DNA of 64,000 nt, from NCBI RefSeq assembly GCF_000701465.1, contig NZ_JNIY01000004.1:434001-498000 (forward strand), written 5' to 3'. How positions within the stretch are numbered: the first letter of the stretch is position 1; the number at the start of each line of letters is the position of its first letter. The DNA is from Paraoerskovia marina DSM 21750. GTDB lineage: Bacteria > Actinomycetota > Actinomycetes > Actinomycetales > Cellulomonadaceae. Below, in pieces: positions 44,453 to 53,457 of the stretch. Position numbers and translations under genes: made by a program. The notes under the pieces are model-generated. The model made no database searches, had not been told where the DNA came from, and was given only the letters and a program-made list of their open reading frames with translations.

Positions 44453-45763
44453 ATGCCAGTCGACGCTCGGAAGTCAAGCGTTGCACGCAAGGTCCGCTCT
44501 CTCGGTGGGCAGCTCATCCGGAGGTGGGGACTGGTTCCGGCTGGCACCCCGGACGGCGTCGGTGAGGACGACCACCTCCTCGGCAGGCCGTGGCCCTTCG
44601 AGGTTATGGTCTACTTCGCGGACACCACCGAGGCGATCTATCAGATCGAGCAGTGGTACCGCGCCTTCGAGTCGCTCGACGCAGAGCATCGAGTCGTCGT
44701 CGTCACTCGCGACTCCCGCACGGCGCGGTTGATCCGCGACGGGTCGATGCTCGAGGTCCGGACGATCGCTCGGGCGGAGACGCTCGACGACATCCTCGGG
44801 CGATCGAAGACCAAGCTGATCCTTTACGTGAACCACAACCCGGAGAACTTCGGCGCACTGCGGTTCGGAAACCTGCTGCACGTCTCGTTGATGCACGGCG
44901 ACAGCGACAAGATCGTCACGGTGTCCAACCAGACGAAGGCGTACGACTTCTCGTTCGTGGCAGGGCGCGCAGCCGTCGAGCGCATGGCGCGCTACGCGAC
45001 GCTCTTCGATGCCGACGAGCGGTGCATCCCCGTGGGTCGACCGCAGCTGGACGAACAGGCCCGAGAGCGGGAGGCGGTGACGCTGTCGAGGCCCACCGAT
45101 GACCGGCCCACGGTCTTGTACGCGCCGACATGGGAAGGCGGGCAGCCGTCCGCGGCGTACGGGTCGGTCGCGACCCACGGCGCAGCGATCGTCCGGGCGA
45201 TCCTCGACGACGGCCGCTTCAGGCTCATCTACAGACCCCACCCTCTGACCGGAGTCCGCGATGCCGCATACGGCGACGGAGACTCGACGATCCGAGACCT
45301 GATTCGACGTGCGCAGGACGAGCTGCCGGACGTCGGACACACGGTGGACGGGGACGGAGACCTGGCCGTCGCCTTCGGGCACGCGGACGTGCTGATCTGT
45401 GACGTCTCAGGTGTCGCGATGGACTGGCTCGCGACAGGTCAGCCCCTGATCGTGACCCTGCCGACCGCAGACGTCGTCGTCGCTCGAAGTGCCCTGACCG
45501 ATCTCGTCCCGCGGTTGCCCGTCGGGGACGTGGACGGAGTTCCGGATCTCGTCGCACGAGAGCTGGACGAAGACCCGACGGGTGCCGAGAGGCGTGCGCT
45601 GCAGGAGTTCTACCTGGGCGACACCACGCCGGGGGCCTCGACCCGCCGATTCATCGAGGCATGCGAGAGACTGTTCCGGATACGGGAGGCAGAGGTGGCG
45701 CGCGTGGCCACCGGTGCACTTCCCGGTGAGAAGTCCGCGGATTCCCGCGAGACGAACGACTGA
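44453..45763 (+). CDS. CDP-glycerol glycerophosphotransferase family protein (TagB/TagF-like), first copy
   Basis: A 436-residue cytoplasmic GT-B-like enzyme. The N-terminal half has MVYFADTTEAIYQIEQWYRAFE and ILYVNHNPENFGALRFGNLLHVSLMHGDSDK; the C-terminal half has PTVLYAPTWEGG, RPHPLTG and DVLICDVSGVAMDWLATGQPLIV. Teichoic-acid enzymes of this family move glycerol-P or ribitol-P from CDP-alditols to a lipid-linked acceptor. The usual HGTPLK motif is replaced by HGDSDK. ATG 44453 is behind GGAGG; a TTG two codons earlier is too close. It is followed by a nucleotidyltransferase and an exporter, so polymer synthesis is likely; the transferred unit is not certain. Confidence 0.82.
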   Translation: MPVDARKSSVARKVRSLGGQLIRRWGLVPAGTPDGVGEDDHLLGRPWPFEVMVYFADTTEAIYQIEQWYRAFESLDAEHRVVVVTRDSRTARLIRDGSMLEVRTIARAETLDDILGRSKTKLILYVNHNPENFGALRFGNLLHVSLMHGDSDKIVTVSNQTKAYDFSFVAGRAAVERMARYATLFDADERCIPVGRPQLDEQAREREAVTLSRPTDDRPTVLYAPTWEGGQPSAAYGSVATHGAAIVRAILDDGRFRLIYRPHPLTGVRDAAYGDGDSTIRDLIRRAQDELPDVGHTVDGDGDLAVAFGHADVLICDVSGVAMDWLATGQPLIVTLPTADVVVARSALTDLVPRLPVGDVDGVPDLVARELDEDPTGAERRALQEFYLGDTTPGASTRRFIEACERLFRIREAEVARVATGALPGEKSADSRETND

Positions 45764-45774
45764 AGGAGATGCAG

Positions 45775-46473
45775 ATGAGTGTGCAGGTTGTGATTCTGGC
45801 GGCCGGGATGGGGACGCGACTGGGGCGCCCATTCCCGAAGCCGCTGACGCCGTTGAAGGACGGGCGCACGATCATGGCCCAGCAACTCGGCAACGTGCGG
45901 AGCGTCTTCGACGGTGACGCCGAGGTCATGGTCGTCGTCGGCTTCAAGCTTGAGCAGGTGATGGAGGCGGCGCCCGAGGTCGCTTTCGCCTACAACGAGT
46001 TGTACGACCAGACAAACACTTCGAAGTCCCTGCTCAAGGCCTTGCGCGCCACCGGCGAGCGGGGTGTCCTCTGGATGAACGGCGACGTCGTCTTTCACCC
46101 TGAGGTGCTCCGGCGGGTCAAGCCGCTCATCGAGGCGGGCAAGTCGTTCGTCTGTGTGAACACCTCGTCTGTTGCCGAGGAAGAGGTGAAGTACACGGTC
46201 GACGCAGACGGTTTCATCGCCGACCTCTCGAAGCAGGTCCCCACCGGGCAGGCCCTGGGCGAGGCTGTCGGGATCAACTTCATCGCCGGAAGCGACAAGA
46301 AGCTCCTGGTCGAGAAGCTCGTCGCAGTTGACGACCAGGACTACTTTGAGCGGGGGATCGAGATCGCGATCGCGGAAGACGGTCTCAAGGTCACGCCGGT
46401 CGACATCTCCGACCTTTACGCCGTCGAGGTTGACTTCGACGAGGATCTCGAGCGCGCCAACGAGCAGCTCTGA
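45775..46473 (+). CDS. Sugar/alcohol-phosphate nucleotidyltransferase (phosphocholine-cytidylyltransferase-like)
   Basis: A 232-residue NTP transferase: VILAAGMGTRLGRPFPKPLTPL (nucleotide loop), FAYNELYDQTNTSKSLLKAL, VLWMNGDVVFHPEVL (metal Asp) and GEAVGINFIAG. The NxxYxxTNTxxSL block is characteristic of the LicC/phosphocholine cytidylyltransferase branch. It lies between a CDP-alditol-type transferase and the export ABC genes, so it probably makes their CDP-activated donor (glycerol-3-P, choline-P or another alcohol phosphate). Start ATG 45775 has AAGGAG at 6 nt; the ATG at 45769 is too close to it. Confidence 0.82.
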   Translation: MSVQVVILAAGMGTRLGRPFPKPLTPLKDGRTIMAQQLGNVRSVFDGDAEVMVVVGFKLEQVMEAAPEVAFAYNELYDQTNTSKSLLKALRATGERGVLWMNGDVVFHPEVLRRVKPLIEAGKSFVCVNTSSVAEEEVKYTVDADGFIADLSKQVPTGQALGEAVGINFIAGSDKKLLVEKLVAVDDQDYFERGIEIAIAEDGLKVTPVDISDLYAVEVDFDEDLERANEQL

Positions 46474-46480
46474 TCGGAGC

Positions 46481-46520
46481 GATGCGAGGGGCGGCGTCAC
46501 CCGGAGCGGTCCCTCGCATC
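46481..46520 (+). terminator. Hairpin after the nucleotidyltransferase gene
   Basis: GATGCGAGGG (46481-46490) pairs perfectly with CCCTCGCATC (46511-46520) over a 20-nt loop, 8 bp past the stop codon. The rest of the 270-bp gap to the exporter gene holds a promoter but no gene. Confidence 0.6.
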
Positions 46521-46670
46521 TCGTCGGACGGGTGCGGCTCCCAATCCACGGCGGGGTTCCAGGGAACCTCGGGGACTCGGTCGCACGAGACCGGAGCCGG
46601 TATGAGGGCGGTCCTGGCACTACGCATACGCTAGGGGGTAGGCCCGCGCGGGCGCCAAGTCCGGGCGGGC

Positions 46671-46676
46671 TATGCT
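46671..46676 (+). promoter_or_regulatory. -10 box before the exporter operon
   Basis: TATGCT lies 67 nt before the ATG at 46744. No clear -35 is visible; a start near 46683 would give a leader of about 60 nt. Confidence 0.4.
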
Positions 46677-46743
46677 TGTCTGCGTTCCGGCTGAGCCCGC
46701 GCTCGATTCATCCCCTGACAGATTGGTGCCGTTGGAAGTGAAC

Positions 46744-47718
46744 ATGTCCTCCAGTACTGCTGATCGAGAGGGGATACCGTTGGTCGGTGAGATCCCCGAC
46801 GATCCGACGGTGCCGCCACCGCCCTTGGCAGGATCGATCGGGCAGCAGCGGGTCAGGGAACTTGTCGACGAGAACGGTCTGACCGAGCTCGGTAGGCGTC
46901 CGAGCTTCAAGAAGTACGTCACCGAGCTCTGGGAGCACAGGTCGTTCATCACTGTCCTTGCACAGTCGAAGGCCTATGCGAAGAATCAGAACTCGTACCT
47001 GGGCCAGGTCTGGTCGGTCCTGACACCAACCTTGAACGCGCTCGTCTACGCGATCATCTTCGGGATCGTGCTCGAGACTTCTCGTGGTCTTGAGAACGTC
47101 ATCGCCTTCATCGTCGTCGGAACCTTCATGTTCAGGTTCTTCGAACGGTCCATCAGTGGCGGCGCGAAATCTGTGCAGTCGAACGCGCACCTGATGAGAT
47201 CTCTACGGTTCCCGCGAGCGGTGCTGCCGGCGTCGACGGTGATGGCCGAGCTGACCACGGCGATTCCCGCGTTCGTCGTCATGTGCGTCGTGTCCTGGGC
47301 ATCCGGGCTGCTCCCGGCCTACCCGTCCGTCTCCGTCACCTGGTACTGGTTGCTGCTGCCATTCGCCATCCTCCTGATGTGGATGTTCAACACCGGGTGT
47401 GCGTTCATCGTCGCCCGCGTCGTTGCCATTACGCCGGACATCCAGAACATCATCCCCGTCCTGCTTCGGTTCGGGATGTACGGGTCCGGCGTCATCTTCA
47501 GCATCAGCCACTATGCCGGAGACGGGCTCTTCGGAACGTTGCTGCAATACCAACCCGTGGCGGTCTACCTCTATCTGGCGCGAGCCTCTCTGCTCCAGGA
47601 GCCGTCCATCCCTCACGATCCGGTCATGTGGGCCTTCGGAGCGGGATGGGCAGTCCTGTTCTTCGTCATCGGGTTCGTGGTCTTCTGGCGTGGAGAGGAA
47701 AGGTACGGGCGTGACTGA
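46744..47718 (+). CDS. Polysaccharide/teichoic acid ABC exporter permease (TagG/Wzm type)
   Basis: A 324-residue ABC-2 permease with a ~75-residue cytoplasmic N-terminus and six helices. Family features: the amphipathic helix QSKAYAKNQNSYLGQVWSVLTPTLNALVYAIIF, then KSVQSNAHLMRSLRFPRAVLPAS and MYGSGVIFSIS. It should move a lipid-linked polymer across the membrane with the ATPase encoded next. Start ATG 46744 is behind GGAAG; an in-frame ATG at 46672 overlaps the -10 box. It overlaps the ATPase gene by 8 bp. Confidence 0.9.
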   Translation: MSSSTADREGIPLVGEIPDDPTVPPPPLAGSIGQQRVRELVDENGLTELGRRPSFKKYVTELWEHRSFITVLAQSKAYAKNQNSYLGQVWSVLTPTLNALVYAIIFGIVLETSRGLENVIAFIVVGTFMFRFFERSISGGAKSVQSNAHLMRSLRFPRAVLPASTVMAELTTAIPAFVVMCVVSWASGLLPAYPSVSVTWYWLLLPFAILLMWMFNTGCAFIVARVVAITPDIQNIIPVLLRFGMYGSGVIFSISHYAGDGLFGTLLQYQPVAVYLYLARASLLQEPSIPHDPVMWAFGAGWAVLFFVIGFVVFWRGEERYGRD

Positions 47719-48595
47719 GGCGGAGATCGACTTCGAGGTTGACCCTGAGGACCTGCCCGAGATATCCGACCAGCCGGACGTGCCGATCGGTGGTCCGTCC
47801 CTCGTCGTCGACGACCTTCACATCAACTATCGGGTCTTCGGCGGCAAAAAGGTCGGAGCGCAGTACGGGAAGAAGTCGTGGTTCACACGACTCGTGAGCC
47901 AGAGCCGGGAACACGTCGGCGCAGTCCAGACGGTGAGCGCGATCCGAGGCGTGTCCTTTGTGGCGCGGCACGGTGAGTCGATCGGAATCGTGGGTACGAA
48001 CGGGTCAGGGAAGAGTACGCTGCTGCGGGCCGTGGCGGGGCTGATCCCCCCGACCAAGGGCACGGTCCATGTTTCCGGCGAGCCGTCGCTTCTCGGCGTG
48101 AACGCCGTGCTGATGCGGGAGCTCACTGGCGAGCGCAACATCATGATCGGCGGGTTGGCGCTTGGACTGACGCCGCAGCAGGTCCGCGATAGGTTCGACG
48201 AAATCGTCGACTTCGCTGGCATAGGCGACGCCGTATACCTCCCGATGAAAACCTACTCGTCCGGGATGAGCGCTCGTCTGAGATTCGCCATCTCGTCGTT
48301 CGCGACTCCGGACATCCTCATGATCGACGAGGCGCTCGCGACCGGAGACGCGACCTTTCGGCAGAAGAGCAAGGCCCGCATGGAGGTCGTGCGATCAGAA
48401 GCCGGGACCATCTTCCTCGTCAGCCACTCACTCGCCACCGTCAAGGCGATCTGTACGAGGGTCCTCTGGCTGCACGAGGGGAATCTGGTGATGGACGGTC
48501 CGTCCGAGGTGGTCGCGGACGCGTACGGTCGATTCGCGAGATCCAAGCGACTCGAGGCCAAGGCGCAACGCGCGCAGCGCCGCAGGCGGGGTTAG
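47711..48595 (+). CDS. Polysaccharide/teichoic acid ABC exporter ATPase (TagH/Wzt type)
   Basis: A 294-residue ATPase. A ~40-residue acidic N-terminus precedes the nucleotide-binding domain: Walker A IVGTNGSGKST (93-103), signature YSSGMSARLRFAISS, Walker B DILMIDEALATGD and switch His in LVSHSL. The long insertion between strand 1 and Walker A (VFGGKKVGAQYGKKSW...) is typical of TagH/Wzt. There is no C-terminal carbohydrate-binding Wzt domain, so recognition of a modified polymer end is not expected; a lipid-linked intermediate is likely flipped during or after synthesis. Confidence 0.92.
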   Translation: MTEAEIDFEVDPEDLPEISDQPDVPIGGPSLVVDDLHINYRVFGGKKVGAQYGKKSWFTRLVSQSREHVGAVQTVSAIRGVSFVARHGESIGIVGTNGSGKSTLLRAVAGLIPPTKGTVHVSGEPSLLGVNAVLMRELTGERNIMIGGLALGLTPQQVRDRFDEIVDFAGIGDAVYLPMKTYSSGMSARLRFAISSFATPDILMIDEALATGDATFRQKSKARMEVVRSEAGTIFLVSHSLATVKAICTRVLWLHEGNLVMDGPSEVVADAYGRFARSKRLEAKAQRAQRRRRG

Positions 48596-48955
48596 AGGTT
48601 CCACGCCGCCTGCTCGGAGTGCCGACGGACACCTCTCGTCCGAGCTTGCTGGTTCGCTGTCGCTCCTCGGGTCCGTGGAACGTGTGGTCGCCTGTGTCGC
48701 AGTCATGACGTCGTGCCGGCCGAGGCCCCAGGACGGCATCTTGTCGCGCGAAGGTCCCCGGCCCACCGACGTCTGCGGTCGTGAGCGCGGCGACCGATCC
48801 CAGTACGTGTCAAAGCGGTGCCGAGGACGGAGAACCGGCCGCTCCTCGTCCGGCGCTTCCCGCGGGCAGACTCGGAGCGCACCGTGGCTCGCCGGACGGC
48901 GGGCATCGGTCGGGATCTGTCGACCCCATCCGACCTTGACGTTGCACTCCGTCTG
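48596..48955. other. 360-bp gap between convergent polymer genes, no gene seen
   Basis: The stretch separates the exporter ATPase gene from the second CDP-glycerol-transferase gene. Open frames here lack coding character. A weak 7-bp hairpin (GCTCGGA 48612-48618 with TCCGAGC 48639-48645, 20-nt loop) could terminate the plus-strand operon; nothing else is recognisable. Confidence 0.55.
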
Positions 48956-50329
48956 CTACGCGCCCAACGAGGCTTCGTCATCCTCGTCGTCGATTGCCTC
49001 GCCTGCCTGCGCTTCAGGCCGTGAACCGACCTGCACCAGCTCGTCGCGCTGCTCTGCGACGCTCGTCAGGAAGCGGAGGAACCGTGCGCTGCTCTCACCA
49101 CGGTCGAAACCGAAGTAGTAGTCGCGGGCAGACCCGCGGCTACCCGCCCTGAGGTCTTCGCTGAGGTTGCTGTCCAAGATCGCCCCGAAATCGCCGACGC
49201 TCGATTCGTCGATGACGTCGACGGAACGTGCGATCGGTGCTTCGTCCTCGAGACGGGCGCGATCGGAGCGCCTGTCCGTCAGCAGAATCGGAGCGTCGGC
49301 TCTGAGGTAGAGGAAGTCCAGGCCGACCGACGAGATGTCGGTCACGAGCAGGTCGGTCGAGTCGAAGAGGGAGAGGATATCCGACTCGATCGGGGCTTCG
49401 TGAAGCTGACCGCCACGGGCGTTCGCCTGTCGAATCATCTCGAGAATGCCCTCGTGTGCCGACGCGATGTCCGGGTCGGTCGACGACAAGACTCGGGGGT
49501 GTGGCTTGTAAACGAGACGGGTCTTGGGCCGCTCGATCACGCTCCTCGCGATCTGGACGCCGTAGAGGTCGAGCGACGTGTAGTTGTTGGCGTCGTTCTC
49601 GCCTGACCAGGTCGGCGCGTACAGGACTGTTCCAACCTCGGCGTCGGCGCGCTCGAGGCTGGCGTCGAAGTCAAGGTCGAGCTGCGGCCTGCCACACGTT
49701 GCCAGCTTGTCGAAGTCGAAGTGGACGAGGGCTGACTTGTGGCGGTCGATCGCTGCCTGGCCGGCGACGACGACATAGTCGTACGCCTTTGCCTGGTTGG
49801 ACACCATGGAGATCTTGTCGGACTCCCCGTGATTGACGTGCACGTGCATGGCCTGGCGGTAGATCAACGATTGAAAGTTCTTCATGCCGTTGTTGACGTA
49901 GACGACGACCTTGGGGTCGATGATCTCGTAGACGCCCATGAGGCCGTTCAGGGTCTTGGCGAAAGCGACAGGGAGATCGGTCTCCTGTCGAAGGAACTTC
50001 GTCATCGCCCAGCTGCGCGTCACGATCGTCACGGGCAACTCGTCGGCGACCCCCTGGAGAACCGGCAGCCACTGCCGTACCTGGTAGCCGCGTACCGGGG
50101 TCTCGGCGAAGTAGACGACGATAGGGTATTCGTGGCCCTCCAGCTCCTCCAGTTCGGGAGAGTGGAGCGGGACGGGCTCAATGCCGAGCAGTCGCCGGCG
50201 GACCCACTTCTTCACCTTCGCGCCACCGGCCATGATGACCGTGCCCGTCGAGTGGCGGATCCGGCGCAGGTCGGGCCCTGGCGCAGCAGCCTTGGGTCGT
50301 GTCTCAGATCCTGCGGGTTGGGTGGTCAT
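48956..50329 (-). CDS. CDP-glycerol glycerophosphotransferase family protein, second copy
   Basis: A 457-residue homologue of the protein at 44453, with the same order of motifs: VVYFAETPVRGYQVRQWLPVLQ, VVYVNNGMKNFQSLIYRQAMHVHVNHGESDK, TVLYAPTWSGE, VYKPHPRVL and DLLVTDISSVGLDFLYL. HGESDK again stands in place of HGTPLK. The last ~20 residues are acidic. It is the final gene of a minus-strand run beginning near 53.2 kb. Two family members suggest a primer/polymerase division as in TagB/TagF, which is inference. Confidence 0.82.
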   Translation of the reverse strand: MTTQPAGSETRPKAAAPGPDLRRIRHSTGTVIMAGGAKVKKWVRRRLLGIEPVPLHSPELEELEGHEYPIVVYFAETPVRGYQVRQWLPVLQGVADELPVTIVTRSWAMTKFLRQETDLPVAFAKTLNGLMGVYEIIDPKVVVYVNNGMKNFQSLIYRQAMHVHVNHGESDKISMVSNQAKAYDYVVVAGQAAIDRHKSALVHFDFDKLATCGRPQLDLDFDASLERADAEVGTVLYAPTWSGENDANNYTSLDLYGVQIARSVIERPKTRLVYKPHPRVLSSTDPDIASAHEGILEMIRQANARGGQLHEAPIESDILSLFDSTDLLVTDISSVGLDFLYLRADAPILLTDRRSDRARLEDEAPIARSVDVIDESSVGDFGAILDSNLSEDLRAGSRGSARDYYFGFDRGESSARFLRFLTSVAEQRDELVQVGSRPEAQAGEAIDDEDDEASLGA

Positions 50330-50383
50330 CGAGAGTTCGCTCCATTCGTTCTACCGTGTGCACGACACTGCGTCGGTTCCACG

Positions 50384-51850
50384 TCAGGCCGTGCTCTGGG
50401 AGTGCCGGCGAGCGCTGAGATTCCCCCGCTTCGTGAAGTACCAGGAGACGTTCTCCGCGACGCCCGGCAGGTGCTCGTACCCTGTTTCCCCGGCACCGTC
50501 GACATGCAAGCGGGCGCGATAGCCCGGCACTCCGTCGATCGTTAGGAACGTGTAGACGTCGATGACGGACTCGGGCGCGAAGAATGCGAGGTCCGAGTCG
50601 GTGACATCGCATGTCGCGGTGAGAGCCGCGGTCCGCGCCTGCAGAACGAGCTCGCGACCCGTGCCCCTCTCGACGAGCGCCACGTTGAAGGTCTGGTCGT
50701 CGAGCTGCCCGGGCAACTGGATCTGGACGTCGTAGAGGCCATCTGGGTTGGCGACCACCTCGACGGCCACCGGCGTGATGTCCAGCTTGTCCTCGAAGCG
50801 CGCGTTTGCCGCCAGAGCCTCGAGCGTGCCGACCCGAAGTGCCTGTGACCGCGGCCGTGATTGTACCGGCAGCAGCTCGTCGAGCCCCTCTGGAACATGC
50901 GGCAGGACGTGCTTGTGATGAGCCTCGATCCAGGCCGTCTTGCGGGCGCTCGAGTACCTCGCCCATCGCTGCGGTCCATATATCTTCAGACCCTTGCGGC
51001 GGTAGAGATCGACGATCACCCGATCCGCGCGATCGGGGTCGTGGTCATGCAGTCGGATGAGCCGCGAGACCTCTCCGATGGACCAGGCGTAGCCCTCGGG
51101 ATCGAGGCCAGACCGCGTGATGTTCCCCGAGTCGTCCCGGCTCCGGACGAAATAGAAGTCATAGTCGGCTCGGAAGGACACGCGAGAGGCCGTGAGGTAG
51201 GCCTTCGTCACCATCATGCCGTCCTCGAGACGGACCTTCTCGGTCGGGAAGCTGATCTTCTCGAGCCTGAGAAACTCACGTCGGAACAGCTTGCACGGCG
51301 AGAGTGTCCTGAAGCACTTTTCAAGGTCCGCGTCGACCTGGTTGGTGCGAAAGACATCCGGAACGAATCGCCCGTTCAGGCTGCACATCCGCGGGACGAC
51401 CACGTCTGAGCGATGCTTGTCACCGTAGTTTACGAGCCGGCGCATGGCCTCAGGTCCGAGAATATCGTCGGCGTCGCAGAAGAACACGTACCGGCCCTCG
51501 GCGACAGCCAAGCCCTGGTTTCGAGGAATCCCGGGCCATCCGCTGTTCGGCTCGTGGAAGACGCGGATGTTTTCGTGTCGCTCCGCATACTCGTCGAGGA
51601 CCGCTCCACTGCCGTCGGTCGAGCCGTCGTCGATCGCGATGATCTCCATCAGCTCGGGATCGATGTCCTGGGCCACCAGCGAGTCGAGCAGGATCGGCAG
51701 GTACTTGACCGCGTTGTAAACGGGGATGACGACCGAGACAGCCAGACCGAGATCACGATCGGGCTGGTGAACGGTCGGCGCACTTGACTGACGGGTCGCT
51801 CGGGTACTGCGGGCGAGAACGCCTGCGGTCTTGAAGTTTTCCCATTTCAT
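50384..51850 (-). CDS. GT2 glycosyltransferase with C-terminal beta-rich domain
   Basis: A 488-residue protein. Residues about 36-250 are a GT2 domain: SVVIPVYNAVKYLPILLDSLVAQD, IAIDDGSTDGSGAVL, GWPGIPRNQGLAVAEG and the DxD-bearing YVFFCDADDILGPEA. Residues about 250-335 are helical, and 340-470 look like a beta-sandwich (VAVEVVANPDGLYDVQIQLPG, FNVALVERGTGRELVLQ). The layout recalls TarS/TarP-type wall teichoic acid glycosyltransferases, which add sugars to the alditol-phosphate backbone. Its ATG overlaps the stop of the pyruvyl transferase gene (ATGA). Confidence 0.82.
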   Translation of the reverse strand: MKWENFKTAGVLARSTRATRQSSAPTVHQPDRDLGLAVSVVIPVYNAVKYLPILLDSLVAQDIDPELMEIIAIDDGSTDGSGAVLDEYAERHENIRVFHEPNSGWPGIPRNQGLAVAEGRYVFFCDADDILGPEAMRRLVNYGDKHRSDVVVPRMCSLNGRFVPDVFRTNQVDADLEKCFRTLSPCKLFRREFLRLEKISFPTEKVRLEDGMMVTKAYLTASRVSFRADYDFYFVRSRDDSGNITRSGLDPEGYAWSIGEVSRLIRLHDHDPDRADRVIVDLYRRKGLKIYGPQRWARYSSARKTAWIEAHHKHVLPHVPEGLDELLPVQSRPRSQALRVGTLEALAANARFEDKLDITPVAVEVVANPDGLYDVQIQLPGQLDDQTFNVALVERGTGRELVLQARTAALTATCDVTDSDLAFFAPESVIDVYTFLTIDGVPGYRARLHVDGAGETGYEHLPGVAENVSWYFTKRGNLSARRHSQSTA

Positions 51851-52656
51851 AGCGGAAGGGCTTTCGCTAGCTTCTCTTGATGGCGTTCGATCCCCACGGG
51901 GGCGATCCAGGACTTTCGAACAAAGTCTGCGACAGCGGTGGGTGACTTCACGGGGAGGTCCTTCGGGGCGTACGACTTCTGCCGCCCCGGTGTGTAGATC
52001 GAGTTGTAGTCACGGAACTTGTACTCCCCGCCCAACAGCTTCTCCGAGAACTTGAGGTGGAGGCTCGGTACTCCGAGCGAGTCGGCGACGATCAGGCCGT
52101 GGAGACTCGATGACAGGAGGACGTCGCAACTGGCGATCTCGTTGACGACCTCCTCCGGGGTCCACGTGACTTCGATACGCCGGACCCGAGGCCCGAGAGC
52201 GAGCAGAGTCTGGAGAAACGGGTCGTTCGCATCCTGGTAGTGAGGCAGCACGCCGACGGTAAAGCGCTTTCGTGGCGCTCGACGGAGTAGAAGGTTGGCG
52301 AGGATTCCGGGGTCGCCGAGGACAAGGTCTTCGCTGGCCGTCGTGCGTACTCTGCTCCGGGTCAACTGACCCCGGACGGCGACAGCCGGGAGAGAAACGG
52401 GCCTCGAGCTGTCCTTCGGGGGACTGATCAGGCCAGATCCCCAGAAGACCGGCAACTGTGCACGCTTGAGCTTCGTGATCTGCTGGATGACGGAACCGGC
52501 CGCGACGATGTCACAGGTCTCGGCACTCGTCCATCGAACTCGACGCCCTGTCAGTCGCTCGATGATGGGGCTGGAGATCTCGTCCCCGAAGTTCAGTCTG
52601 TTCGGGTACTTCCATCGCCACCAGTACAACTCGATCGGCTGTCTCGTGTCAGCCAC
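51847..52656 (-). CDS. Polysaccharide pyruvyl transferase family protein
   Basis: A 269-residue enzyme with WWRWKYPNRLNFGDEISSPIIERL at the N-terminus, VFWGSGLI, VAVRGQLTRS, LGDPGILANLLL and the hallmark CDVLLSSSLHGLIVADSLGVPS. Family members transfer pyruvate ketals from PEP to sugars of surface polymers, adding negative charge. Length is slightly short. GTG 52656 is chosen because it overlaps the previous reading frame by 8 bp; upstream codons have no family match. It sits between a frameshifted ORF and a GT2, probably in one operon. Confidence 0.84.
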   Translation of the reverse strand: MADTRQPIELYWWRWKYPNRLNFGDEISSPIIERLTGRRVRWTSAETCDIVAAGSVIQQITKLKRAQLPVFWGSGLISPPKDSSRPVSLPAVAVRGQLTRSRVRTTASEDLVLGDPGILANLLLRRAPRKRFTVGVLPHYQDANDPFLQTLLALGPRVRRIEVTWTPEEVVNEIASCDVLLSSSLHGLIVADSLGVPSLHLKFSEKLLGGEYKFRDYNSIYTPGRQKSYAPKDLPVKSPTAVADFVRKSWIAPVGIERHQEKLAKALPL

Positions 52657-53211
52657 GCTTCGCCCCCGCCACCTTGGCCTGAGCACGACGCGCGACGCGC
52701 ACCAACGGTGCTCGCACGGGATCAGGCAGCCAGTCCATCCGCCGAGCCGGGTGGTGCTGCGGATCGATCGACGTCACCGTCACGACCGTGCCGTTGCAGA
52801 CGGCCCGAGTGGTGTCCGAGCGGACGTCCACGCCGCGGATCGAGGCGAGCGGGAGCACCGTCTCGTCTGTACCTGCCCGCATGAAGATGCGAAGTTCGTG
52901 CTTCTTTCCGTCCGGGTGGGGGAGTCGCGCCTCGTAGAGGGCCACGCCGATCCGGACGAGCGGCAGATGGCGCGGAGCATGGCGAGCACCGTCGGGAACG
53001 ACAGAGGCGTGGATCGTGATCGTGCCGAGCTGCGAATCGTCGCACGTGACAATCAGGATCGGGTCGCCGGTTGAGTCGTGGGTCAGGCCGATGACGCGGG
53101 GCGCGTTGCGCTCAGAGGCGTCGGCGATTTCGGTGATGGCAGGCTCCTGGGTTGAGTAGGTTCGAGCTCTACGTGCAAGGCGTTGGTCGATGCTCGGGAG
53201 GCGCTGGTCAC
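52649..53211 (-). pseudogene. Beta-rich ORF split by an apparent 1-bp frameshift
   Basis: The frame ending at 52649 reads convincingly as protein with high third-position GC from about 53146 (EPAITEIADASERNAPRVIGL...) to KVAGAKRG, but has no ATG, GTG or TTG before GTG 52945. Upstream, another frame starts at GTG 53211 (MTSASRASTNALHVELEPTQ) and runs into the first at about 53146-53155. Joining the two needs one missing base. The combined product (~187 residues) is beta-rich, resembling the C-terminal domain of the nearby GT2; no family is recognised. It could be a recent mutation, a sequencing error, or a short protein starting at 52945. Confidence 0.5.
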
Positions 53212-53457
53212 TGCGATTGCTTCGTCACGCTTGACGTCCTCGCGTGGCCGGTCCTGGACGGCAGGGCGGCGCACGGCCGGTGGTCGGCGCCTGACCATGA
53301 TCGTACAACGCAAGACGGCGACAGGAAACGAGAGGATCTCGGGTGATTTGCCGCCCTGGCAGACCCGATCGTCGTTCGAGCGCGCAGCGCAGCACCGACA
53401 GCGCAACGGATCACGACGGTGTCGTCGCCGAGATCAAGGTCGTTCGCCGGGTGGGGC

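Noticed and set aside
48675-49118. Small plus-strand gene in the convergent gap
   Set aside because: The frame runs antisense into the second CDP-glycerol-transferase gene, lacks a ribosome site and has no coding character.
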